64,000 nucleotides of DNA, taken from Diphasiastrum complanatum. Lineage: Eukaryota; Streptophyta; Lycopodiopsida; Lycopodiales; Lycopodiaceae. The notes under the pieces were generated by a model. It was not told where the DNA came from, did no database searches, and saw only the letters and a program-made list of their open reading frames with translations. Shown here in pieces: positions 33,113 through 43,093 of the stretch. Numbering within the stretch: the stretch's first letter is position 1; every line of letters begins with the position of its first letter. Location: positions 17,447,041-17,511,040 of the forward strand of contig CM055093.1 of assembly GCA_029204225.1 (NCBI GenBank). The letters run 5' to 3'. The translations under genes were made by a program, and so were the position numbers.

Positions 33113-34600
33113 TTGGTGAAGATCAAGCCGGAACCAGCACCAATGGATCCAATGGGCCAACCCGTACATGTCGCTCCCTTGCAAGCAGTCCGGAGAGCAC
33201 CACGGATGGAAATACCAAAATACGACAGATCATCAGATCCCATCCGATTCCTCCAGAATTACGAGCAAGCTTGTGAATCTACGACGAACGGACACCTGCG
33301 GAGAAGCTGATGCTATTCCCTATGTCCTTACTGGCAGTGGCCCAGGATTGGTTTTTCAACCTGTCGGAGGAAGAAAAATTCACCTGGAAAGCGGTTAAAG
33401 TGGCTCTCATTACACGCTTTAAACCAAGAAAGTTCCTGGAAGACCCATTTCTCCTACTGAGCAAAGTCAAGATGGGAAAACGAGAAAGGGTCCGGGATTA
33501 TATTGAACGGGTCAAACATCTACGATCCGAGTGCAGTACAGCCCTAACTCCCGATCATGCGGTGATCATGTGGTTACTAGCCGGATTACCACGAAGCATC
33601 AGAAGAGAATTGAAACGACGGGAGTAGTACGCTACTCTGCAAGAAGCTATGGAAGATGCCATTAGAGAAGAGGATGAGTGATTTGATGACGAATATCCTT
33701 CCACCCACACTCCTACTCCCTCGATCGCATCATCATCATCAAACGCATCCGCTCTATCCACAGAACTGCTATTGGAGTGAATGACAAAATTACACAAATA
33801 GCAGATGGAACAACTTACGGCACAGTTTGACCGAAAATTGAAAGCCTTACAAGGAACTGTAGCAATAAATCCACATCAACCGGAACCAAACCAGCTGTAG
33901 TATCCTCGATGGGAGAATGCATGGTGTTCAGTATGCACGCAAAACCATACAACGAATGAGTGTCTAGTCCTAAAGCAAAATCTGAGACTGATACATAGAT
34001 TCTGCCATCTGTGCAATGCAACATCGCACGATATGGCATTTTGCCCGATTAACCCCAGGATTGTTACACAGAAGAGAAGTCCTTATCAGACTTCATATCC
34101 TTATCATCAAGGGGCACCCAACGTGGCACCAAGGTATGGCGCACTAAATCAACCACAGCGTATGGCCTTACCTGCTCCACCAGGGCCAGCCAATCAACAA
34201 GTGGTCCATGTAAATCTGACAGCAGCAGAATTAGAGATGTAAATGCCACCTCAACCTGAGCAGCAGCAATGGTACGAACCAGATGAACCATTTATGGATC
34301 CTGCCATAAATGAATATGTTTCGGCCTATGCAGCTAAAACTCAGCGCCAAGGCGGAAGAAATTACGGCTGCTACGAATGCAGCGAAGGACACAGAATAGT
34401 AGAATGTCCCTACAAGGGACAATATTCAACCTCCTACCGAGAATGCGGTTATGGACACTGTTACAAGAATTTTCCATTTAAATCTGGAACCAGTGCACCT
34501 CTTAACCTCATTGCCATACAACAACCAGCAGTTCCAGTAGGGATGCCATCGGAAGGTCGACAATTCCACGCTCCTGTGTTAGCTGTTACATGAGAAGAGG
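33113..34600 (+). pseudogene. Gag of element B, broken
   Basis: The start reads PMDPMGQPVH (ATG at 33143) and continues KYDRSSDPIRFLQNY. After a frame change at about 33300 comes VALITRFKPRKFLEDPFLLL and KMGKRERVRDYIERVKHLR, then LLAGLPRSIRRELKRR. Later pieces match A's Cys/His region (CSVCTQNHTTNEC, CHLCNATSHDMAFC) and CCHC-like knuckle (CYECSEGHRIVEC). Stops at about 33626, 33679, 33778, 33798, 33898 and 34240 interrupt it. It stays close to A's Gag in order and spacing, which confirms the family. Confidence 0.8.
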
Positions 34601-34746
34601 AAGGAAGTGACTCCCTCACCACCACCATAGAAGACAACAAAAAACAGGAAAAAGACCTATGGGCGAGTAATAAACCTTTCAAAATACAATAAAAATTCAA
34701 ACAAAAAGCAAACTAGAACCAATCTGAATCGTAGCTTAGCACCGTC

Positions 34747-35276
34747 TCCCCGGCAACGGTGCCAAAAAAAATGTTGGACCATTTTTGTGCCTCCCTAATC
34801 GGTGCGATCAAGATGGCAAGAATGGCTTGGATCTCCAACCAGGTGAGTAGTCGATGTAGTAAAGGCTTTGATCCAATGGGGAGAGGGTTAAGCTACGGAT
34901 CTAAATGGGATCTAAGCCTACCAAGGCTGTCAATCTTGGCATAAGATCTAGTTGTGGAATGGCTTAGATGTGGGGTGTGATGCTTGACATCTTCCTATCT
35001 CCTTTTGGGTTTGGGTTCTGGATGGATCCTCTTTTTGGATCATGGCCTTCTTGGGTTATTTAGGCTCTTTGAGCTCTAAATCTTCTTCACATGAGGCTTA
35101 TCTTCTCAAGGAAGGGGATCAATGGAAATTAATTATACCTATGGAACTTATTGATCACTCCAAATGAGGTTCTAACACCTATTTTACTATTGTGTCTTCG
35201 CTCGTCGGCCGGTCTGCAATCTTGTTGATCCTGGTGAATCTAGATTCTAGAACTTCTTTTTGGTTGTCCGTCAACA
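34747..35276 (-). mobile_element. Element I: LTR and primer site of a third tRNA-Asp-primed element
   Basis: The complement of 34747-34764 is TGGCACCGTTGCCGGGGA, a tRNA-Asp primer site with one change. Next to it an LTR end (complement of TGTTGG at 34772) begins. A possible other LTR end is the CAACA at about 35276, which would give an LTR of about 505 bp. The element's internal part would lie to the left but only a short leader (about 34680-34746) can be suspected before element B. Confidence 0.6.
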
Positions 35277-35502
35277 TTCCTTGGTGTAGTTCGGCGGCAT
35301 GATAACATGCGATATTCGTTGGGCACTTTCGACATTTGTTATAAGAACAAAGGTTGAACTTTCTTCATACCAAATCGGTGAGGAGAAACGGGCTTTCCCT
35401 GCTAGCTCATTTGACAAGATTTATGCACACTCTGTCAGTGGAGCAATGGAAAAGTTCTCTTTTGGGGTTTTGATTCCTCCATATTTGAATTGAATAATAT
35501 AG

Positions 35503-35553
35503 TCCACTCTTGGTCCTTTTTGTGCAAAAAGTACAAAAAGGACCAAGAGTGGA
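35503..35553. repeat. Perfect 21-bp inverted repeat with 9-base loop
   Basis: Arms at 35503-35523 and 35533-35553 are exact complements (left arm begins TCCACTCTTGGTCC); the loop is GCAAAAAGT. There is no T run after it to suggest a terminator and no gene nearby. It may be the joined ends of a small element. Confidence 0.9.
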
Positions 35554-36439
35554 TCCTAATCTGATCCTCAAGAGGGATTGGTTGTCAGATTACTTGATCT
35601 ATCAATCTACTTCAGATTAAGATCAATCTAGATCAATTTTGGACACAAAATCCTAACAAGAACAATCATTAATTGAAGGTAAGTGTACTTTCTGGTTTCA
35701 CACATGTGAAACACTATCTGAGTACGGACATTAACCTGAAAATCAAGTACACATTGATAGAACCTCAAAACAATCAAAACAAATGTAGACAAATGGAGAG
35801 AATCACTCAAAATTGCTTCCAAAACCAAGATTGGTGTCTCACAATGATTATGGCCAAATGTGGCTCTATATGTACAATAAATGGGAGCTCGTGGTACTGA
35901 TCATCCCTCTGATCCCACATGTGTGAAGGTGCTTTGTCATATGATGATTCATCATGCAAAACTGACACTTGGACAAAACCTTCTATTTTGAGCACTTTTG
36001 GTCCATTTTCCTTCTATATGGAGATCTACTTGGAAATCTTCTAGAAGTCAAAATTTGCCTACTTCAGCCTATTCCACACATGTGAGCTGTCCTCTACACA
36101 TGTGATATGACACCTAACCAAAGGATGTGGCTCATGCAATCAATAGATTAATGCCATGTGTCATATGTCTAGAAAACTAGTTTTTGGCCTTTTTAGCCAC
36201 TAGAACTTGAATTAAATCATATGTACAACCTATATGATTATGGTAAATGACAAGTACACTATTTTCACATGTGGGAACAGGCTCCACACATGTGCAATCA
36301 TCCTATATACATGATTTTTGGCCTCTGCCAAACTTATTTTTGCATTTTTCACAGCTCACACAAACATCCTATAATCCGTTAGAAGAATCTTTACCAGAAT
36401 CATCCGTTAGAAGAATCTTCACTTGAATCTTCTAACAGT
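35554..36439. other. AT-rich segment with repeated CACACATGTG motifs
   Basis: At least five ACATGTG/CACATGT palindromic sites, and a TTAGAAGAATCTTCAC motif near 36375-36430. Similar motifs recur at 42530-42800, so this may be an LTR remnant. No gene seen. Confidence 0.4.
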
Positions 36440-37690
36440 GACATCATGAACATTCGCAATTTGAAGTTCACCGGTCACTTTTGGTCGGTCGTGTTTGCTA
36501 AACTAGAGACAACTATAAGCTTTGATTCTTGAGATCATCCTGAGACGGATGGTTAGACAAAAAGAACAAATCAGATAATGGAACAAGTGTTGTGAGCATA
36601 TGTTTCTCGATGACAATTTGATTGGAAAAAGTATCTTCCATTGATCAAGTTTGTCTATAATAGTAGTAGGCATTCGGCTAACAGTTACAGCCCTTTTTGG
36701 TTATGTACGATTTTGAGCCTAGATCACCTATTGGACGATCAAGTTTTAGAAGGTAGTGGATTTCTTACATGATATGTAGGAATTGCTACAAATTGCATGT
36801 GAAAATGTCTAGTGTGCCCAAGTTAGGGACTGACATTATGCTAATCTGAAATGATCACCTCGAGACTTTCAAATGACGGTTTGGGTGTATTTGAGAATCC
36901 TGAAGGATTCTAGTGCAATGTGTACTGGCAGGCATTACAAATTCTCTCCTAGAGATAGAGGACCATATCAGATCTTGAAAAAGATTGGATCCTTAGCTTA
37001 CCAATTGGACCTCTTGGAAGGAAATCAAGTGCATCCGGTATTTCATGTAAGTTGACTCAAGTGAGTCTATATGAAAAGGAGCATCTTGGTTCTGGAGACC
37101 AATTGAACCTGCTGGATGAATCATCAGGTATGTCTCGACTTGAACCCAAAAAGATCTTGGATACAAGAACTAAACGATTGAGGAATCATATGGTTACCAA
37201 GCATCAAGTTCGATGGAAGGGGTGTACGGACGATGATAATTCCTAGGAGTAGGAAGGGACCCAAGGAAGAACTTCCCTAGTTTTAAGTTCTGAGGACAGA
37301 ACTTGAATAAGGGGGGAAGAATGTCATGCCCACGACTGGTTTCGAATAGCATGTCCACGCTAGGGATCAGTAGACCAACAACTCGTAAGTTAATTGCAAC
37401 TATAAGAAAATTGAGACCCTTATGTGTATAAGGTCATAATTAATTGTTGTAGGCCTAAACTCATTATGGTGGATTGGTATGAGTGAGTTATTGGAGAACT
37501 GGATGATGTGGCCTCGATAGGCTGCAGAGGTGTCCAGGGAGATGTCACAATGCACTACTGGTAGTGCATGGCCTTGGATGGGTATAAGTATACCTATAGG
37601 GCTCTCACTAGTGTATGCTTGTTTATGGTGCTAGCAGTCGTATGCTGCTAGTGTGATTCCATGGAACGCAACAGTTAGCAGCAAAAATAT
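36440..37690 (+). mobile_element. Gypsy chromovirus-like 3' end with LTR start
   Basis: Integrase C-terminal half in broken frames (HFWSVVFAKLETTISF, DHPETDG-TKRTNQ, FVYNSSRHSAN), then YQLDLLEGNQVHPVFHVS and a chromodomain-like end HQVRWKGCTDDDN. A purine tract (AAGGGGGGAAGAA, up to 37321) precedes an LTR start TGTCATGCCC at 37322. A TATA box (GGTATAAGTATACC) lies near 37593. The LTR's right end is uncertain; I place it near 37690. Chromodomains guide such elements to particular chromatin. Numerous stops show this copy is dead. Confidence 0.75.
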
Positions 37691-37792
37691 TCAAGTAGAA
37701 GACTTCATACAGATTGCGCAAATGAATGACGTAGTAGTGAGACAAAATTTGCACTCTGATGAACATTAACAGTGAGTACAATGTCTGATATT

Positions 37793-37900
37793 GAAGGCAA
37801 CGAAGAGGGCAAAGGTGCCTTAGACTAAAGGCATCGAAGAAGACAAAGGTGCCTTAGTTTTAAGACATCAAAGAAGGTGAAAAGTGCTTTACTTTAGACG
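37793..37900. repeat. Three-copy 36-bp imperfect tandem repeat
   Basis: Three successive copies of a unit like AAGGCATCGAAGAAGACAAA followed by GGTGCCTTAG, each diverged by several bases. It lies just upstream of coding fragment J. Confidence 0.7.
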
Positions 37901-38731
37901 CTAAACCCTAACAAAGATCCTTATAAAAATCACCTATTAAACTTAAATCTAGATCCGATATTATTGTGGGAGGTCGGTAAGGTAATCGACCGAACGTTAA
38001 TTCAGGGAGCATGTGATTTCTCAGGTATTAGCAGGGAGGCATATGCCAGTATATTTAAAGTTATTGAAGAGGCTTTTGGACAATTGCATGTAAGAAAATT
38101 TCCCATTCCTCACCCTTTTCAAATAAGATTGGAGAGAGAGATATTGAATAAGGGTATGCAAAATGTCATTGGAATCCCTTTTCACATCAATGAGATTTAC
38201 AATTCAAAGTCTGGCAGTTTGTCATATAATTCTACCAACAACTTATTTGTGGATTTGAATCATTTATTGAGATAGTGAAATTCTATAATATTACAAGTGT
38301 TAGTATGAGCAAACTTATTCTGGTGGTCAAGCTAGATGAATTGGAAGTTATAAAAGGACAAAAGTTGGAAAGAGTAAATATTACTCTCATGAATGGAGCA
38401 TTGAGCAATGCAACAAACTCAAGGGATCTCAACTTCAGTGTGCAATCAGAAAACAACATATGGTGGCTAGCATTTTTTCAGGTAAAAAATGGCTGAAATT
38501 CATGTGCAATTTCTTCTGGTAATTGTTTTGAATACATAAAAACTTGTGATTCCATATGTTGAACATGTTATCAAGGAGGATCACGATGTTCTTTCTTGGA
38601 TTTTTAGCAAAACAAGTTATCCAGATATCATAAAGGATCATATGAATGGAAAAGTACTTAGTGTTCCTGAAAGAGGTGAATTTTTGGTGGCCATGATTAA
38701 AGTTCTCGCATTCACAAAAAACCTTTCATGA
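37898..38731 (+). pseudogene. J: unidentified coding fragment, broken
   Basis: Three pieces follow one another on the forward strand. The first (open 37898-38275) reads GACDFSGISREAYASIFKVI and IPFHINEIYNSKSGSLSYNS. After one stop the second (38275-38496) reads SMSKLILVVKLDELEVIKGQ and later FSVQSENNIWWLAFFQ. The third (38546-38731) reads VIKEDHDVLSWIFSKTSYPD and VPERGEFLVAMIKVLAF and ends in TGA. A GTAAAA after FFQ could be an intron donor. The even, protein-like composition argues for a real, once-functional protein, but I cannot name it; a transposon-encoded protein is a reasonable guess. No ATG was found at the start. It converges on gene K, with 31 bp between the stop codons. Confidence 0.5.
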
Positions 38732-38762
38732 AGAACACAAATTTCGTTATTTAAAAAATGTT

Positions 38763-39937
38763 TCAAATAATAAGCCAATGAGGCATCCTTCTGTCTCCCA
38801 CCTTGTCTCTCTCTCTCAGTCCTCCATGCCTGCTAGCAAAGGCATCAACTTCAACGATATCCTACAACACATAATCAAGTGTTAGTCAAACTAGCAGATC
38901 AATCATCAGTTACACGTTAAATAGTAAATAATTTTCGTGAGAAGGTGTACTTACCAGATCCTCCTCATTAGCTTGGATCATACCAACAACTTCTAAATTG
39001 TGACCAACAATAATGGTGGATTGCTGGTCAGCTGGAATAGTATATATGGGAGGTGGTGGATACTTTTTCTGAAAAGCCAAAAACTCCTCCTCACTTGGCA
39101 TATTAGCCTGCTCTCATATAGCATCCTTTGAAGGGCATCTGTGCCACTTGCCCATTCTACCTGGTCCTCGTAGTCGATGCCATCTATGAGGTCGTCATCA
39201 TCAAAGTCAATAAAATCATTAAATTCAGAAATCATCCTTGACATAAGAGATAATATCTCATCTTCTCTAAGATCCATTACGTCTCCGATGTCGCTAATGG
39301 ATAAGAATGCAATATCGTCCATATGGTACACAGAGAGGTCCATCAAGTTTATGCTCTGGTCAATCTCGCTCACGGTAGATAAGGGAGAGATAGACAGAGA
39401 ACGAGCCTTGGCAAGATCATATTGTTGTGCTTGCCTAGCCTCCTCTACATCTCCTAAAATCTCATCAGTAATGGAAACCTCTGAAGCCACACGAGTGGTA
39501 GGGGCAAGCAAACCAATCATGGATGATTCTACTTCGTCAGGGATAAGAGCAGATAAGAAAAACACGAAGGCCATACCCTCCTGAACGAAGCGACATATTC
39601 GATTGTATTCCTCACAGGGTATGACACATTTAAACAGATTGATAAGTTTGGTAAACTTACGATCATGCCTTTGCTTGGCACTAGGCTGAGCATGAGTCAA
39701 ATCTATGAAATGCACAAATCTCAGGCCGTCCATCAGAAGGGTAGCCTGTTGCAAGCACTCATAAAAATCCTTGTACAGTTTAGAAAAAATTTCTTTGTGC
39801 TCACTAACAAATCTCTTTATGTCAAACTGAAAATTGAAATAGGACAAAAAATGGGCCTGTCTATCGCTAACCTCAGCATCAACAAGGAAAGAACTAAGAG
39901 CTTTATAATAGATCAAACTAGTAGAAGAGGGGGCCAT
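38763..39937 (-). CDS. K: acidic protein of unknown function, spliced
   Basis: Proposed exons on the reverse strand: 39937-39161, 39107-38955 and 38861-38763, giving about 342 residues. The second intron (38862-38954, 93 bp) has a strong GTAAGT donor and TTGTAG acceptor and keeps phase 0. The first (39108-39160, 53 bp, GT-AG, phase 0) is short for a plant; the alternative is a frameshift near 39105. The N-terminal half is helical (EIFSKLYKDFYECLQQATLL, KFTKLINLFKCVIPCEEY). The second half is very acidic (MDLREDEILSLMS, DFDDDDLIDGIDYEDQ) and ends with PPPPIYTIPADQQSTIIVGH and a basic tail. No signal peptide or membrane segment. Divergent from the centromeric-histone-like gene, with a shared upstream region. 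An acidic partner beside a histone invites the idea of a chaperone, but no chaperone motif was recognised. Confidence 0.6.
38862..38954 (-). other. Intron of gene K
   Basis: 93 bp with GTAAGT at the donor and TTATGTGTTGTAG at the acceptor. It joins ...QANEEDL to DIVEVDAFASRHGG in phase 0. Retention of a standard intron indicates K is gene DNA and not a reverse-transcribed copy. Confidence 0.75.
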
Positions 39938-40776
39938 ATCGATATGACGCGCCGGTTAGCAAGGGGACATAAACGATGTAATTGTGGGTGCATGATGGTG
40001 ATATGCACTGTACACGAATCCGAATATCGAACCCACGCGCCAGGGGATCAGTGCAACTATGGAATTCTCTGCTGGGCGCGTGGTAGCGATATTGTATGCA
40101 CAAATTTGGAGCGGGTCGATTTCCTGGACTCAATATGTGACACTGAATTCCAGAATCGACACTCATATATATAGTGTAATACAGAGCATCTGAACCGTAC
40201 AAGTGTCTCAGTAACGTGCGGTCAAAATTGCCACACGTGTGAAAACAACAGTGAAATCATTTTGAATGACACGTGTACACTTCGGATTCTGACACGTGTC
40301 CTTGCACGTGCATGCCAACTGTACAATCGTATGACCCAATCGTCTTGTGATGCGTGTGTGGTCCAGATGTCGCCACGTGTCCTCGCACATGCGTGCCAGC
40401 CGTATGATCGTATGACCCACTGATGTGCTGACACGTGACAACTCCGTGTGATGACACCACACGTGCGGGGAGGGGAGGTGCCACATCACACGTGTGAATA
40501 TGATGGGACGTTCTACAGGTATAAAAGGACATTTTTGGCTCATATTTTGGTTTCAGATTTCTTCGTTCTCTGGCTCTCCTTAGCTTTCTTCGTTCACTTC
40601 CGCTCCTTGTTAGACGCATATCACTACCACGCGCCCAAGGACCCACATACCAATATAGCTTCCCCCTCCGCGAGTCGTGGCGATATGCCATCTCTCATAT
40701 CGCCATCACGCGCCTCCCCTGTCGGATATCTGCTTTTCCTTCTCGTTGGCGCATCATATCGATACCCTAGCTTGAA
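39938..40776. promoter_or_regulatory. Divergent intergenic region between K and the CENH3-like gene
   Basis: 839 bp between the two ATG codons. It holds eight CACGTG G-boxes at 40234, 40270, 40293, 40305, 40374, 40432, 40460 and 40489, within 261 bp. Part of this cluster is an 81-bp direct duplication (copies start near 40294 and 40375). A TATA box, TATAAAAG, at 40520-40527 faces the histone gene and predicts a start near 40550 and a leader of about 225 bases. That leader contains a 9-bp inverted repeat (GGCGATATG at 40679, CATATCGCC at 40696). Motifs of the ATATCG-ACGCGCC type occur next to both ATGs. G-boxes bind bZIP and bHLH regulators in plants. Confidence 0.65.
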
Positions 40777-41391
40777 ATGGCCCGTACCAAGCAGATAGCA
40801 CGCCTTACCACATTTGCCCCCCCTCCTCGCCCTCCTGTACAAAGGGCAGTGGGCACTGATAGGAGAGTAGGTCGGCCTAGAAGACCATGGTTAAGGGATA
40901 TCATGAGACTTCAGAGGACAACGAATCTGTTGATTCCCCGTGCTCCTTTCTACAGGTCTATGAGATTAGTAACAAGGTCAAGGTCACTCTCACATGATGT
41001 TCGCTGGAACATAACAGCCCTGGAAGCTCTCCATACTGCCTATGAGGACTTTCAAGTCAAATTCTTTGAGGACTCCATGCTTTGCATAGTGCTCGCTAAG
41101 AGAGTTACCCTCATGCCTCAGGACATGCATCTTGTCATGAGGCTGAGGAGTACATACGATCAAGTCTTTAAGAGTGGCTTCACCTCTAGGCCAACACCTA
41201 CAAAGAGAGGTCTTGTTCCTCAACGAAGAAGGAGGAAGCAGACCAAGCCCACCAGGCTTGCTAAGCAAAGGGTGGTACTCAGCAAATCACCATCCCCCCC
41301 TCACATCTCTCGTCCTTTGGTTGGACCATCACACCAGTCTGCAGTGCCTTCTTCTCCTCCCACCACCCCTAACTATTCAAGTAGTTCCTAA
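40777..41391 (+). CDS. CENH3-like: CENH3/CENP-A-like histone H3 variant with C-terminal extension
   Basis: An intact, intronless frame of 204 codons. Residues 1-8 (MARTKQIA) match canonical H3 up to Lys4, but Lys9 is replaced by Leu and the rest of the tail (to about 37) is short and Pro/Arg-rich. Residues 38-126 form the histone fold: LRDIMRLQRTTNLLIPRAPF (alpha-N/alpha-1), a loop 1 two residues longer than in H3.1, TALEALHTAYEDFQVKFFED and SMLCIVLAKRVTLMPQD. TNLLIP, the longer loop 1, Trp77 (VRW) and EDSMLC-AKRVTLM are features of plant CENH3, the nucleosome protein that marks centromeres. Residues 127-204 are an unusual extension, Arg/Lys-rich (PQRRRRKQTKP) then Ser/Pro-rich. Known plant CENH3 proteins end soon after alpha-3, and their genes usually have introns. 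Possibilities: a true but divergent CENH3, a retrocopy with new function, or a gene carried by a transposon. Confidence 0.78.
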   Translation: MARTKQIARLTTFAPPPRPPVQRAVGTDRRVGRPRRPWLRDIMRLQRTTNLLIPRAPFYRSMRLVTRSRSLSHDVRWNITALEALHTAYEDFQVKFFEDSMLCIVLAKRVTLMPQDMHLVMRLRSTYDQVFKSGFTSRPTPTKRGLVPQRRRRKQTKPTRLAKQRVVLSKSPSPPHISRPLVGPSHQSAVPSSPPTTPNYSSSS

Positions 41392-41840
41392 CTTTCGTCA
41401 ATCCACAAATCATGATTCTTTCTTTGGTTGATTCTGTGAGCGATCATATCAAGTGGAGAAACTATGGATTCTTTCACTACTCCTCTTTTAGCTATCGGAG
41501 CATTCTCGGCAGGGAAAACAATGTGTAGATGAAACTGAGACATCTCCGCAAACATCAACTGATAGACCAAAAAGAAAATAGACACTATTATTCATCCATG
41601 GCGTATCTGAGATTCTATGTTTGTTCTCTCGCTAGTTAAAACGAGGGACACAATCTCATTTTTAAATTTGAAAAAGTTAGTTAATGAGTGTCATAGGTTC
41701 TTGAAGTCGCAGTTGCATACGTCATAATCCTGTCATGTTAACTACACATTACTAGTAAGGTTAAGCTAAATTGGACCTGAAAGTCCGTCGGAGGTTTAAA
41801 ATCCGGTGTTTTTTTTGTTCTACGTGGCATTTCTTAGACG
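41392..41840. other. 3' flank of the CENH3-like gene
   Basis: AT-rich with no open frame of interest. Likely the 3' untranslated region; AATAAT-like signals are present but none stands out. I see no inverted copy of the sequence near 37.7-37.9 kb that would mark a transposon end. Confidence 0.35.
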
Positions 41841-41849
41841 GCCCTTTTG

Positions 41850-43093
41850 ACGTTTGTAACTCCTCTAATGTATAGTAATTTTTCATCAGTGAGTTTGATG
41901 AGAGTTAGTTTCATCAAAAAAATTTCAGTGAAGGTTATTTGTCCAAAAATATCAATTTTAACTCTCGCCAAGCTGAAAAATTTCTTACTTTGCCAAAAGA
42001 ACCTTCACCATTACTACCATATATCTATTTCAATCAAATCTACTTCCAAACAAGAGGAAAAAGATTAGTTATTCTAGATTTGTCAAAAATAGCCATTTAA
42101 GTGAATTTTTTTTAGCCAAAATAGTAATTTGAACCCTCACAGAGCTATTCATGGCCTAGGTAACCTTAGCCAGTACTACTTTTGAGTTCTGGTCTTTTGA
42201 TTTAGCTACTGCCAATTCTGTAAAAATTTCCAAGTGTGAAGACACTGATTGTTGAATTTTTGCTATTTATAGAGTGTCGAGGTTTATCGATCCAAACCTT
42301 ATTTTCACAAAATTTCTCTCTGATATCATTATCTCATTGATTATGATCAGATCAGATCATCGTAGTTTCTAAAAAATCTAGATCCAATCTCTTCTGACTA
42401 ATTAAATATCACATAGATATCAATTTTTTTAAGAATTCTTAAAAAATAGCAGATATAGACTCAGAGCCAGATGTTGACGGACCACAACCACTTATTATCA
42501 ACTCAACATAAATGAAATAAAATGATTATGCCTACCCTCCACACATGGGAACATGATCCACACATATGTGATTTCAATATGTACATAAATTACAAAATAA
42601 TCAAGCTAGATTTTGTCTATTATTCACACCATGTAGGCATTCTTTCCCTTCCTTTTGACAAGGAGGGATCTATTATACACGTGTGAAGGATAGTAGCCTT
42701 CTGCTGTTGTAGGGACATGGACAATACCTTATTGTACTTTTATGCTTATGATCAGATCTTTGTTAGAAGATTTTGGTGAAGATTCTTCTAATGGATTCTA
42801 GATGCCGAAAGCGCCTAATGGATATCAAGTGAAGGAATGGAGCTGCCAAACTACACTATGGAGCATCGAGAGTTAACCAAGGAGGAGTTCCAGAATCCAG
42901 ATTTATCGGGAACGCCAATATCAGAAGGTCGACAAGTCGCGGATCGCCGACCAAGCCAGTTGGTGAATTGAAGGAAGTTACAGTGTACATTTAAGATAAA
43001 CCCTTCATCATGAATTTTATCGCGATTCGACCAGTTGGATTGGCCAACTACTCTGTACTTATCGGAAGACCCTGGCTGTACCAAGCAATAGTT
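41850..43093 (+). mobile_element. Fragment M: leader and protease remnant of a gypsy-type element
   Basis: 41850-42480 has CTCTCGCC, CCTCACAGAG and GAGAGTTAGTTT motifs and AATCTAGATCCAATCTC-like sequence as in element A's leader. A forward frame at about 42840-43093 then reads a retropepsin end: GELKEVTVYI, one stop, then FIMNFIAIRPVGLANYSVL and IGRPWL. The gag part between them is missing. Probably a deleted relative of A and B. Confidence 0.55.

Larger units (their letters stand above)
31446..34600 (+). mobile_element. Element B: Gag-type LTR element, 3'-truncated
   Basis: Same organisation as element A: LTR starting TGTTGG (31446-32240), tRNA-Asp primer site (32242-32259), a leader rich in CTCTCGC/GCGAGAG motifs and a Gag related to A's. 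The sequence leaves the family at about 34600 and element I's reversed primer site follows, so the 3' half and 3' LTR are missing. Confidence 0.78.

Noticed and set aside
37964-38275. 37964 as the start of protein J
   Set aside because: The codon there is TTG and the frame is open further upstream, so no true start is evident.
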